DNA from: an uncultured Dialister sp.
Lineage (GTDB): Bacteria > Bacillota > Negativicutes > Veillonellales > Dialisteraceae
Direction: 5' to 3'
Assembly (NCBI RefSeq): GCF_900765565.1
Contig: NZ_CAAFRZ010000155.1
Span: forward strand, 1-13,288
Length of the DNA stretch: 13,288 nucleotides
Shown: piece after piece, positions 1 through 6,349 of the stretch
Numbering within the stretch: the stretch's first letter is position 1
Layout: every line of letters starts with the position of its first letter
Position numbers and translations under genes: made by a program
Notes under the pieces: model-generated
Seen by the model: the letters and a program-made list of their open reading frames with translations, nothing else
Database searches by the model: none
Told to the model about the DNA's origin: nothing

Positions 1-96
1 ACCTAAAGAATAAGCGGTACACCTTGGCGGATAAGCGGTACACTTTCCGCGGAAAGGCGGTACCGCTTTTTCGGATAGGCGGTACACCTTGGCGGA
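1..96. repeat. Tandem ~21-bp terminal repeats, probable end of an IS21-family insertion sequence
   Basis: Four head-to-tail degenerate units can be read at 12-32, 33-54, 55-76 and 77-96. Each begins with (A)RGCGGTAC and ends with a CGGA-like tail; units 1 and 4 share GCGGTACACCTTGGCGGA almost exactly. Units 2 and 3 contain small palindromes (TTCCGCGGAA, GCGGTACCGC). Several ~20-bp repeats at an element end are characteristic of IS21-family (istA/istB) elements, and the GCGGTACAC core resembles ends I associate with that family. No transposase is in the window; it would lie to the left. The array stops exactly where recognisable MATE coding sequence begins, as expected for an element inserted in that gene. 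The array is seen directly; the family assignment is inference. Confidence 0.55.
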
Positions 97-850
97 ATAT
101 TCATATGCCACAGTACTCTCACAAATGACCGGCGCCCTGCTGCCGATCCTGTATTTTTCCCGTACCCCTGGCAAGGTGCTGTACTTCACAAAGCCCATTT
201 TTTCTCTCCACCCTGTATCCCGGTCCATGACTAATGGTCTTTCCGGCCTGATGACCTATGTATCCGACCCCCTTGTCACCATGCTCTATAACTATGAGCT
301 TCTTACCTGGCTCGGTGAAGACGGACTGGCCGCATACAGTGTCATTTCCTACATTTCCTTCCTCTTTGATGCGGTCTACATGGGCTACTCCGATGCCCTC
401 ATCCCGGTCACCGCCTACCAGTACGGTGCCCGGAACCGACAGGAACTATCCCACCTGCTTCATAGCAGTCTGAAAATCCTCGCGGTTACAGGACTCATCC
501 TATCCTTTACCGCCTTTGCCGCAGCCCCGTATCTGGCATCCTTCTTCGTGGGCTATGACCGGAGCCTCACAGAGCTCACCACCCATGCCTTCCGGCTTTA
601 CTGTCTCTGCTACCTGCTCTCCGGTTTTTCAAAATACGGAGATGCCTTCTTTACCGCACTGAATAACGGCACAGTGTCAGCGGTCATTTCCTTTTCCCAC
701 ACCCTTATTTTCGAAGTGGCAGCTATTCTCCTGCTCCCTGCTCTCCTGGGTCCTGACGGTCTCTGGCTCTCCCTCACCGCCGCAGAAATAGGCTCCGTAG
801 CAGTGGTGGCAGCTTTTTTGAAAGGCTTGAAGAGGGAATATGGGTACTGA
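89..850 (+). pseudogene. 3' fragment of a MATE-family multidrug/cation antiporter gene, truncated by the upstream repeat array
   Basis: The 253-codon frame reads as the C-terminal half of a MATE efflux pump. After YATVLSQMTGALLPILYF comes a cytoplasmic linker, then SMTNGLSGLMTYVSDPLVTM resembling the start of the second MATE repeat, and about six hydrophobic segments. Full MATE transporters are about 450 residues in 12 helices and exchange drugs or metabolites for Na+ or H+; here the first ~190 residues are missing. The nominal TTG start at 89 and the next two codons lie inside the last ~21-bp repeat unit, so it is not a natural start and no ribosome-binding site precedes it. The reading frame is otherwise open to its TGA stop, so the break may be recent. 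The product is very unlikely to transport. The N-terminal half may survive to the left of the inserted element. Confidence 0.75.
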
Positions 851-865
851 TGGGTAACGGGCTAA

Positions 866-1060
866 CATGGTAATTGGGGACGTGGAGCCTTGAGCTTTCA
901 GCCTTGAGCATTGAGCAGACCAGCCGCTCCGCTGCGAATGTCCTATGGCTGAACACCCTGCAAACGTGCGAGGGCTTCCAGCTGCTGGCTGTCAGCTTCT
1001 AGAAAAGCTCCACGGCCTGCGATGAAAAGGAAGAATTGCGATTTGCGAGTTGAAGTCCAG
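866..1060 (+). repeat. Diverged copy of the interspersed GCTTCTAGCTGCTAGC repeat family
   Basis: Bases 851-1146 contain no credible gene. Within them 971-1023 aligns with the left arm of the 2.7-kb palindromic element: GGGCTTCCAGCTGCTGGC, then AGCTTCTAGAAAAGCTCC and GGCCTGCG, matching GGGCTTCTAGCTGCTAGC, CTAGGAAAGCTCT and AGCCTACGG there. Upstream, 892-918 carries a CCTTGAGC-TGAGCATTGAGC block that recurs near 12030-12052. Just downstream, GAATTGCGATTTGCGAG (about 1032-1048) resembles the outer edge of the other copies. No ORF or transposase signature is present, so it looks like a non-coding repeat or its remnant. Confidence 0.5.
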
Positions 1061-1146
1061 CGGCTCCGCCTCAAAAGATGCAACTTACAACGCCCGACTT
1101 ACCACCTTTACCCTATTCACTGATTTGCCTCATACCAATGGAGCAC

Positions 1147-1192
1147 GCCAAAAAAAGCAGCAGAATGAAATCATTCTGCTGCTTTTTTTGGC
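1147..1192. terminator. Bidirectional intrinsic terminator between MATE fragment and aminotransferase
   Basis: This is a perfect 22-bp inverted repeat (1147-1168 with 1171-1192) around a two-base centre. The core stem is GCAGCAGAATGA, with seven A on its left and seven T on its right, so it forms a hairpin plus U-tract in both directions. It lies 16 nt past the aminotransferase stop codon and also ends rightward transcription from the MATE side. Confidence 0.93.
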
Positions 1193-1208
1193 CGCTTATA
1201 CTTTATAC

Positions 1209-2420
1209 TTATTTCTTGGAATCAGCGAGATAAGCCTTCAGGGCATCAGCCAATCTCTTTACCCCTTCTTCAATGACATCATCATCATTGTAGGAGAAGT
1301 TCAGACGGAAGTAGTTCTTCTTCTTGGATTCCGGGAAGAAGGCATCACCCGGTACGTATGCAACCTTGCGGTCCAGTGCGTACTTGAAGAGGTCACGGGA
1401 GTTGCATCCTTCCGGCAGTTCTACCCACAGGAAGAGGCCGCCATGGGGATAGGTGCATTTTACATCGGAGGGGAAGTACTTCTTGATGGCATTGCACATT
1501 ACATCCCGGCGATGGCCGTAGAGTTTGCAGTTATCTTTGATGTGTCCTTCGAAGTCGTAGTTCTTCATGTACATAGCCACTTCACGCTGGGTGACGGAAG
1601 GAGTAGCCAGGTCCGTGGAGCCCTTGACCAGGTCGAACTTCGGCAGCATTTCATCGTTCACTACCATCCATGCCAGTCTCATGCCGGGAGCCAGGGTCTT
1701 GGAGAAGGTGCCGGAATACATGACGAGATGTTTTGGATCCATAGTGATGAGCGGAGCAATTTCTTCACCTTCGAAACGGAGATCGCCGTAGGGGTTATCT
1801 TCGAATACGGGGATTTCAAACTTCGTTACGATTTCCATGAATTTCTTACGACGTTCCAAGCTCATGCAGCGGCCGGTGGGGTTCTGGTAGTTCGGAATGA
1901 CGTAAATGAATTTCACATTGTCATTCTTTTCCAGTACTTTTTCCAGTTCTTCCGGAATGATGCCGTCATCGTCAGTGGGAACTTCGATGTAACGGGGTTC
2001 CTCAAAATCGAAAGCACCGATAGCGCCCAGGTATGTCGGGCTTTCGCAGAGGACCACATCTCCCTTGTTCAGGAAAACACGGCCTGTGATATCGAGGCCC
2101 TGCTGGGAACCGGTGACAATCATAATGTTCTTCGGATCCACCTTGTACATGCCCATGGGCTGGTACATGCGGTTCATACGGTCCGCAATGGCCTGGCGGA
2201 GTCCCATGAAGCCGAGGGACGGGCCATACTGCATGGCGCCGGCGCCATCTTCTTCTCTTACTTTGATAGCAACTTCAGTCAGTTCCTTCAGGGGGAATGT
2301 CTTCGGAGCAGGAAGGCCGCCTGCAAAGGAAATGATATCCGGCTGTGCGGTGAGCGCCAGAAGGGGACCCAGGTCAGACGGTTTCATATTAGCCAGTACA
2401 TCAGAAAAACGAATTGCCAT
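1209..2420 (-). CDS. PLP-dependent class I/II aminotransferase (2-aminoadipate/aromatic aminotransferase-like)
   Basis: This 403-residue cytosolic fold-type I aminotransferase lacks the N-terminal GntR helix-turn-helix found in MocR proteins but resembles their catalytic domain and the LysN/KAT-II group, which transfers amino groups between 2-oxoglutarate and 2-aminoadipate, aromatic or branched-chain amino acids. Visible motifs are SFAGGLPAP (residues 31-39), YGPSLGFMGLR (65-75), NYQNPTG (177-183, Asn180), EDNPYGDLRF (207-216, Asp208 and Tyr211), and SGTFSKTLAPGMRL (236-249) with PLP-binding Lys241 and carboxylate-binding Arg248. I chose ATG 2420 rather than the frame's first ATG (2456) because AAAGGAGA lies about 7 nt upstream and the earlier codons sit in a leader hairpin. 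It stands alone with its own promoter and terminator. The substrate cannot be fixed from sequence. A 477-codon frame on the opposite strand is its antisense shadow. Confidence 0.95.
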   Translation of the reverse strand: MAIRFSDVLANMKPSDLGPLLALTAQPDIISFAGGLPAPKTFPLKELTEVAIKVREEDGAGAMQYGPSLGFMGLRQAIADRMNRMYQPMGMYKVDPKNIMIVTGSQQGLDITGRVFLNKGDVVLCESPTYLGAIGAFDFEEPRYIEVPTDDDGIIPEELEKVLEKNDNVKFIYVIPNYQNPTGRCMSLERRKKFMEIVTKFEIPVFEDNPYGDLRFEGEEIAPLITMDPKHLVMYSGTFSKTLAPGMRLAWMVVNDEMLPKFDLVKGSTDLATPSVTQREVAMYMKNYDFEGHIKDNCKLYGHRRDVMCNAIKKYFPSDVKCTYPHGGLFLWVELPEGCNSRDLFKYALDRKVAYVPGDAFFPESKKKNYFRLNFSYNDDDVIEEGVKRLADALKAYLADSKK

Positions 2421-2441
2421 AAATATCTCTCCTTTACTCTC

Positions 2442-2469
2442 GAAAACAGAATGCACTCATTCCGTTTTC
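2442..2469 (-). promoter_or_regulatory. Hairpin in the 5' leader of the aminotransferase mRNA
   Basis: GAAAACAGAATG (2442-2453) faces CATTCCGTTTTC (2458-2469) across a 4-nt loop, giving a 12-bp stem with one G-U pair in the leftward transcript. It ends about 10 nt before the AAAGGAGA ribosome-binding site. In the transcript the stem is followed by a non-U-rich stretch, so it is not a good terminator; it may protect the mRNA end or modulate initiation. Confidence 0.5.
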
Positions 2470-2637
2470 ATGGATTTTTATAAATGCTCCGGTGGCTGTG
2501 GTAAGGGAGCACTGACGAAATCCGACGGCGCGAATGGGTCAGGAGTCCGTAAAAACCATGGAGTCCGCAAGCAAATATAAATACTACAGGAAATCCCCGG
2601 GCCATCTGCCAATAGCCTGAAAGTCCTTAGTACTATT

Positions 2638-2666
2638 ATTTTAAAACGGACGCCATGGGATGTCAA
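2638..2666 (-). promoter_or_regulatory. Sigma-A type promoter of the aminotransferase gene
   Basis: Reading leftward, TTGACA (2666-2661) is followed by exactly 17 nt and TAAAAT (2643-2638): a perfect -35 and a five-of-six -10. Transcription should start near 2631, leaving a leader of about 210 nt before ATG 2420. I see no T-box, SAM, TPP, lysine or other riboswitch core in that leader, only local hairpins (GCTCC/GGAGC around 2485-2515 and the 2442-2469 stem). Confidence 0.7.
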
Positions 2667-2680
2667 TGAAAAGGAATATT

Positions 2681-2930
2681 GCGGTTTGACGAGCTGTTGA
2701 GGGAGCTGATGGATAGAGTCATTCGCGCAGGGGCTTCTAGCTGCTAGCGGCTAGCAACTAGGAAAGCTCTACAGCCTACGGCACGAATGACTGGCGGAAA
2801 TACCGGGTGGGAAGCGCCGCAGGCGGATCAGCTTTCCTAGCAGCTAGAAGCTAAAAGCCAGCAGCCCCATGTGAGTGACTCTACACGTAAGCATACTAAC
2901 CGCTAACCCCAACAGCTCGACAAACTGAAA
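2681..2930. repeat. ~250-bp imperfect palindromic intergenic repeat element (MITE-like)
   Basis: The two halves are inverted copies of each other. The left arm reads TTTGACGAGCTGTTG (from 2685), then ATAGAGTCATTCGCGC, GGGCTTCTAGCTGCTAGC and CTAGGAAAGCT. The right arm read on the minus strand gives TTTGTCGAGCTGTTGGGG (from about 2924), GTAGAGTCACTCACATGGGG, TTAGCTTCTAGCTGCTAGG and AAAGCT. The centre is near 2785-2805. No ORF or transposase is inside. The left arm matches the right end of the window (13188-13288) along its length, so this is a dispersed family. The transcript could form one long hairpin. Whether it is a mobilised MITE or an RNA/DNA structural repeat is inference. Confidence 0.8.
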
Positions 2931-2956
2931 TATCGTAGCAATCCCATTTTGTGAAA

Positions 2957-2980
2957 TTAAAAAGCCGCCTTTCGGCGGCC
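2957..2980 (-). terminator. Intrinsic terminator of the small leftward ORF
   Basis: In the leftward transcript GCCGCC-GAAA-GGCGGC (2979-2964) forms a GNRA-capped GC stem followed by TTTTTAATTT. It lies 14 nt after the stop of the small ORF at 2994-3095, which supports that ORF being transcribed. Confidence 0.85.
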
Positions 2981-2993
2981 CACAGGTACGAAG

Positions 2994-3095
2994 TTATTTC
3001 TTTTTCATCGATTCAATTTCCAGTAATGCCCAGCAAACAGTTTCCTGTTTTTCTTCTTCAACCATAACTTCTTTTTCAACCTGCTGTTCTTTCAT
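2994..3095 (-). CDS. Possible small charged protein, 33 residues, unknown function
   Basis: The frame from ATG 3095 encodes a 33-residue peptide: a Glu/Lys/Gln-rich front half (MKEQQVEKEVMVEEEKQE), then TVCWALLEIESMKKK with one Cys-Trp pair and a short amphipathic stretch. I chose ATG 3095 because GGAGG (start about 3109) lies 11 nt upstream, the same long spacing seen for nusA. In-frame ATGs at 3113 (39 residues) and 3143 (49 residues, hydrophobic start MWLVMMRAFL) have no Shine-Dalgarno. A promoter-like sequence lies upstream and a good terminator follows at once, so a short transcript of about 200 nt is plausible. I do not recognise the family. It could instead be a leader peptide or an untranslated small RNA. 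Confidence 0.4.
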   Translation of the reverse strand: MKEQQVEKEVMVEEEKQETVCWALLEIESMKKK

Positions 3096-3114
3096 GTCTG
3101 TTTCTGCCTCCATC

Positions 3115-3139
3115 AAAAAAGCCCGCATCATCACGAGCC
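3115..3139 (-). terminator. Terminator-like hairpin just upstream of the small ORF (possible attenuator)
   Basis: In the leftward transcript GCTCG (3138-3134), an 8-nt loop TGATGATG and CGGGC (3125-3121) form a 5-bp stem with one G-U pair, followed by TTTTTT. It sits between the candidate promoter at 3167-3196 and the small ORF. The stem is short, so it is probably a partial terminator or attenuator. Confidence 0.4.
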
Positions 3140-3166
3140 ACATAGAAGAATATTTTGTATGGTTAT

Positions 3167-3196
3167 AATATATATCTTTTATAACTACTTATCCAA
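3167..3196 (-). promoter_or_regulatory. Candidate promoter for the small ORF transcript
   Basis: Reading leftward, TTGGAT (3196-3191) stands 18 nt before TATATT (3172-3167), or 16 nt before TATATA (3174-3169). Start of transcription would be near 3160. The surroundings (3140-3460) are strikingly AT-rich, so -10 look-alikes are easy to find and confidence is limited. Confidence 0.4.
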
Positions 3197-3296
3197 TATT
3201 TCTTTTACAGATTTCTATTTTTTACTTGAAATTTTATTCATAGATTGAGTAGCTTGAATCGGCTATAAAATTGATTCATTTTTGTATTGATTCCAG

Positions 3297-3319
3297 GGTA
3301 TCCTTTTTAAAAGGTTACC
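3297..3319. promoter_or_regulatory. 23-bp palindrome, operator-like, in the AT-rich gap
   Basis: GGTA-T-CCTTTT faces AAAAGG-T-TACC around a single central T, with one T-T mismatch. There is no adjacent T-tract to make it a clear terminator. It could be a protein-binding site or a short cruciform. Between 3200 and 3460 I see no gene on either strand. Confidence 0.35.
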
Positions 3320-3371
3320 GCAAATTACATAGTATGCATGATTATTTTATTTCTGTTCAGTCTTCCCGTAT

Positions 3372-3390
3372 ATTATAACCTGTAAGTTAT
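3372..3390. promoter_or_regulatory. TATAAT box overlapped by an ATAAC-N6-GTTAT palindrome
   Basis: On the minus strand TATAAT lies at 3377-3372; the hexamer 17 nt upstream (AGATTA) is a poor -35. The palindrome ATAAC-CTGTAA-GTTAT (3375-3390) covers the edge of this box, an arrangement typical of a repressor operator. No regulator can be named. Confidence 0.3.
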
Positions 3391-3463
3391 GTAATAATCT
3401 GATAAAAGTGGGAATTTATATAGAGCTTCCACCAAACTCCGGAAATTTTTCCTGAAACCATGC

Positions 3464-3529
3464 AAAAAAACAGCCGGGGAATGTCAATACCGACTTTCAG
3501 AGACCGGTTACATTCTCAGGCTGTTTTTT
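3464..3529. terminator. Long bidirectional terminator at the end of the ribF operon
   Basis: AAAAAAACAGCC-GGGGAATGT pairs with ACATTCTCA-GGCTGTTTTTT across about 28 nt that contain a smaller ACCG...CGGT stem. Both outer ends carry A/T runs, so it works in both directions. It begins 71 nt beyond the ribF stop codon for leftward transcription and closes the whole operon. Confidence 0.85.
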
Positions 3530-3599
3530 ATGCAGGAAATATTTCACAGGCAGTCTTCAATACTGCAGGAGGCATCCGGGACGGTACTTCGAATACTCC

Positions 3600-4529
3600 C
3601 TAATCCAACGTGCCCAATACTTTCTTCGCTTCCAATACGTCTTTTTCTATCTGTTCCCGCAGGGCAGAGGTCGAGGGGAATCGGATTTCTCCCCGAAGCC
3701 GCCGGATCCATCGGAGCGTAAAGGGGCTGCCGTAGATGGATTCGTCGAAATGGAAGATAAAGGTTTCTATGGTTCTTTCTTCGTTGCCAAAGGTGGGATT
3801 GGTGCCCACGTTAGTAATGGCAGGATAAGTCCGGCCGCCGATGATGGCTTCTGTGGCATAAACGCCGTCGGCGGGGCAGACACGGTTTTCCGGAAGCTCC
3901 AAGTTCGCCGTGGGAAATCCCAGGATGTCAGTGCCCCTGTGAAATCCATGGACAATATCACCGGATGTGGTATAGGGCCGTCCCAGAAGGCGGGCCGCCT
4001 CTTCCATATTTCCATGCTGGATGAGCCGGCGGATGGCGGTACTGGAGACGATTTTCCCGTCCTCAGAAATAAGGCGGACTACTTCTGCCTTCACCGGCCT
4101 GTTCCGGAAGAAATCCAGAAGCAGGGAACTCTTTCCGAGAGCGCCGTGGCCGAAGGTAAAGTTTTCTCCTGTCACTATGCCCGCCAGTCCCGGCAGGGCT
4201 GCCAGTTCTTCCAGAAACGTTTCCGCCGGTTTCTGCAGGAATTCCCGATTCGGTTCCAGAAAAAGGGCCAGTTTCATGCCCGCCGCTTCGAAGGATCGTT
4301 CCTTTTCTATCCGATCCTGGAGGAGGGGCACATGGATATCCGGTGAAAGGACAGCCATAGGATGGGGCCAGAAGGTGAGGACTCCCGGCAGTGCGGTAAG
4401 GGAATGGGCCATTTCCTTCGTTTTAGCAAAGACCTGCCGGTGTCCCCTGTGGCAGCCGTCAAAAAATCCCAGTGCCAGCACGTATTTCTGCCCTTTCGGC
4501 AGTTCCTTCAATGAATGATAGATAACCAT
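3600..4529 (-). CDS. ribF: Bifunctional riboflavin kinase / FAD synthetase
   Basis: The 309-residue cytosolic enzyme converts riboflavin to FMN with ATP and then FMN to FAD. The N-terminal FMN adenylyltransferase domain shows the nucleotidyltransferase motif GFFDGCHRGH (residues 21-30) and SSTAIRRLI (162-170). The C-terminal riboflavin kinase domain shows GFPTANLELP (204-213), DGVYA (221-225), TNVGTNPTFG (239-248) and the catalytic-type E in ETFIFHFDESIYG (255-267). Length is normal for the family (about 305-315). ATG 4529 starts 3 nt after the truB stop, so translation is probably coupled. It is the last operon gene; rpsO, which often follows in Firmicutes, is absent and a terminator comes instead. 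Confidence 0.96.
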   Translation of the reverse strand: MVIYHSLKELPKGQKYVLALGFFDGCHRGHRQVFAKTKEMAHSLTALPGVLTFWPHPMAVLSPDIHVPLLQDRIEKERSFEAAGMKLALFLEPNREFLQKPAETFLEELAALPGLAGIVTGENFTFGHGALGKSSLLLDFFRNRPVKAEVVRLISEDGKIVSSTAIRRLIQHGNMEEAARLLGRPYTTSGDIVHGFHRGTDILGFPTANLELPENRVCPADGVYATEAIIGGRTYPAITNVGTNPTFGNEERTIETFIFHFDESIYGSPFTLRWIRRLRGEIRFPSTSALREQIEKDVLEAKKVLGTLD

Positions 4530-4532
4530 AGC

Positions 4533-5384
4533 TCAGGAAAACACTTTCTTTGGATGAATAATTCCCTTTTCAATGGAAGCTATACCCAGAAAACGGGAGC
4601 CCGAGAAAATAGCCGCCCGTTCCCGGTCCCCTTCTTTTGTGCGGAGCCTCTTCCCCTGGAGAAAGCCTGTCGCTTGCTCTTCAGGAATGTCCACCTGGTC
4701 CAGGGCAGAAAGGATGGGGTGCAGGTCTTCTATCACCGCCCCCGCCGGATCCTTTTCAATCTCTTCCAGGGTACAGGCATCCTTCAGGGAAAAGGGTCCC
4801 ATTTCCGTGCGGGTAAGAGCGCTCATGGTAAGAAGACAGCCAGCCTTTTTCCCCAAGTCCCGCCCCAGGGCCCGGATATAGGTACCGGCACTGCAGGTAA
4901 CGGACAAATGAATGAGCGGTGGCTGAATGTCCTCTATGGTCAATTCGTAAATGGTGACAGGACGGGGGGGCAGGTCCACTTTCTTTCCTTCCCTTGCCAG
5001 TTTATAGGCCCGCTCTCCGTGGACTTTCAGTGCCGAGTAGGCAGAGGGCACCTGCATGATGGGCCCCCGCATGGTTTCGGCCGCCTTTTCAAAGACCGAA
5101 AGATCTTCAGGAATGGGGCCCTTTTCAAGGACCCTGCCGGTCATATCTTCCGTGTCCGTGGCGATGCCCATGGTAAATTCCGCTTCGTAGGTCTTTCTGT
5201 GGATGGGGGCATACTCGATAAGCCTTGCAGCCCGTCCGAGAAATACGGGAAGAACCCCGGAGGCCATGGGATCCAGGGTGCCGCCATGGCCGATTTTCTT
5301 CTGGTGGTAAATCTTTCGAAGTTTCGCAATTACGTCGAAGGAGGTCCACCCCTTCGGTTTCACCACATTGATGACTCCATCCAT
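4533..5384 (-). CDS. truB: tRNA pseudouridine(55) synthase
   Basis: TruB isomerises uridine 55 in the T-psi-C loop of nearly all elongator tRNAs and acts as a tRNA chaperone. The 283-residue protein has the conserved start GVINVVKPKGWTSFDVI, then KIGHGGTLDPMASGVLPV with catalytic Asp38, RKTYEAEFTMGIATDTEDMTG, the VPSAYSALKVHGERAYKLAREG block and the TCSAGTYIRALGRDLG motif. The C-terminal part is short, as in Firmicute TruB. Its ATG overlaps the nrnA stop by one base (TGATG) and the next gene follows after 3 nt, so it is embedded in a coupled operon. Confidence 0.96.
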   Translation of the reverse strand: MDGVINVVKPKGWTSFDVIAKLRKIYHQKKIGHGGTLDPMASGVLPVFLGRAARLIEYAPIHRKTYEAEFTMGIATDTEDMTGRVLEKGPIPEDLSVFEKAAETMRGPIMQVPSAYSALKVHGERAYKLAREGKKVDLPPRPVTIYELTIEDIQPPLIHLSVTCSAGTYIRALGRDLGKKAGCLLTMSALTRTEMGPFSLKDACTLEEIEKDPAGAVIEDLHPILSALDQVDIPEEQATGFLQGKRLRTKEGDRERAAIFSGSRFLGIASIEKGIIHPKKVFS

Positions 5385-6349
5385 CAGAGGTATTTCTCCG
5401 CTGCCTTTACGAAGAGAGGCTCTGCTCCTTCAAAAGAGTCATGGATGGTGCAGCCCGAAGCTTTCCAGTGGCCGCCGCCGCCGAATTCCGCTGCCAGTTC
5501 TCCCACATTGGCATAATCCTTGGAACGGAGGGAAATCCGGGTTTCCTTGTCTCCTTTGTACTTGAAGAGGGCCGCAATTTCACAGCCCCTGATGCACCGG
5601 GGAATGGAGGCATAGGCATCGGAATTTTCCCCGTCCAGGTCCATGGCTTCTTTGCCCATGTAGGCAATCACGATTTTCCCATTATCGTAGGAATGGACCG
5701 TACCTGCCACGAGCTGGTAGCATTTCATGGCTTCCTCCGTCTTTTCATCGAGACGGTTGGAGATATAGGAAGGATCCGCTCCCATGGCTACAAGCTGGCT
5801 GGCCATGAGCAGGGTGTGGGGGGAAGTACAGCTGAACTTGAAGAAACCGCTGTCCGTACCGATGGCCATGTAGAGGGCATTGCAGGTGTCCTTATCCATC
5901 TGTATATTCGCATCAAAGAACATTTCCGCCAGCATTTCTGCGGTGGCCGCATACTTGTACTGCAGGTACAGGTAGTCCGTGTATCGTTCATTGGACCGAT
6001 GATGGTCGATGCAGAGGCTGTCTACGTCGGGGAAATCAAAGTTTCCTCCCCGTTCCAGGTTTCCCAGGTCCGTGAAGACAAGGGCATCATAGTCTCTTCC
6101 TTCCGGAATAGACGTATGTACCAGTTCCGTGGTCTTGATGAGCCGGTACACCTGGGGCACCGGATCCGGCAGCACCATGTCCGCTTCCTTTCCCATGGAG
6201 AGGAGCACATTGTGGAGGGCACAGATAGAGCCTACATCATCACCGTCCGGATGTTCATGGCCTACAAGGAGAAAACGGTTATGGGATTTCAGAAAGGCCA
6301 TGGCCTCTTCTTTGGTGATTTCTTTGGCATGATTCAGGGCAAGGCTCAT
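5384..6349 (-). CDS. nrnA: DHH-family bifunctional oligoribonuclease / PAP phosphatase
   Basis: This is a 321-residue cytosolic Mn-dependent phosphoesterase. NrnA-type proteins degrade RNA of 2-5 nt and dephosphorylate 3'-phosphoadenosine 5'-phosphate to AMP. The DHH domain shows VGHEHPDGDDVGS (His31, His33, Asp35, Asp37), FTDLGN (92-97), IDHHRSN (114-120, the DHH triad 115-117) and GTDSGFF (164-170). The DHHA1 domain carries the substrate-binding GGGGHWKASGC (290-300). The conserved place between rbfA and truB in Firmicutes supports the assignment. Its ATG overlaps the rbfA stop by 4 nt (ATGA). Confidence 0.93.
   Translation of the reverse strand: MSLALNHAKEITKEEAMAFLKSHNRFLLVGHEHPDGDDVGSICALHNVLLSMGKEADMVLPDPVPQVYRLIKTTELVHTSIPEGRDYDALVFTDLGNLERGGNFDFPDVDSLCIDHHRSNERYTDYLYLQYKYAATAEMLAEMFFDANIQMDKDTCNALYMAIGTDSGFFKFSCTSPHTLLMASQLVAMGADPSYISNRLDEKTEEAMKCYQLVAGTVHSYDNGKIVIAYMGKEAMDLDGENSDAYASIPRCIRGCEIAALFKYKGDKETRISLRSKDYANVGELAAEFGGGGHWKASGCTIHDSFEGAEPLFVKAAEKYL

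Noticed and set aside
1..96. CRISPR-like or replication-origin iterons for the ~21-bp tandem units
   Set aside because: Units are contiguous without spacers, and they end precisely at the truncated MATE gene; an insertion-sequence end explains them better. No replication gene is nearby.
1050..2483. 477-codon rightward open frame opposite the aminotransferase
   Set aside because: It is antisense to a protein with all class I/II aminotransferase motifs, begins in repeat sequence and runs through a strong terminator; composition (His/Phe/Val-rich) is that of a complement-strand shadow.
2420..2640. T-box or SAM/lysine riboswitch in the aminotransferase leader
   Set aside because: I could not find the T-box antiterminator core or the conserved motifs of the common riboswitches, and there is no terminator in the expected place.
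2478..2666. 62-codon leftward frame in the aminotransferase leader (and another 45-codon frame beside it)
   Set aside because: No ribosome-binding site or plausible sequence; the larger frame begins upstream of the predicted transcription start. Not convincing as a leader peptide.
2700..2930. CRISPR array from recurrent CTAGCTGCTAGC motifs
   Set aside because: The repeats are arms of one palindrome, not evenly spaced direct repeats with unique spacers, and there are no cas genes.
3400..3460. Possible tRNA end (CCACCAAACTCC)
   Set aside because: No T-arm GTTCRA motif or cloverleaf stems could be drawn on either strand.
4515..5516. Long rightward frames opposite truB, nrnA, ribF and nusA
   Set aside because: They overlap well-supported genes with full motif sets and show no domains; codon bias of the leftward genes leaves the complementary frames open.
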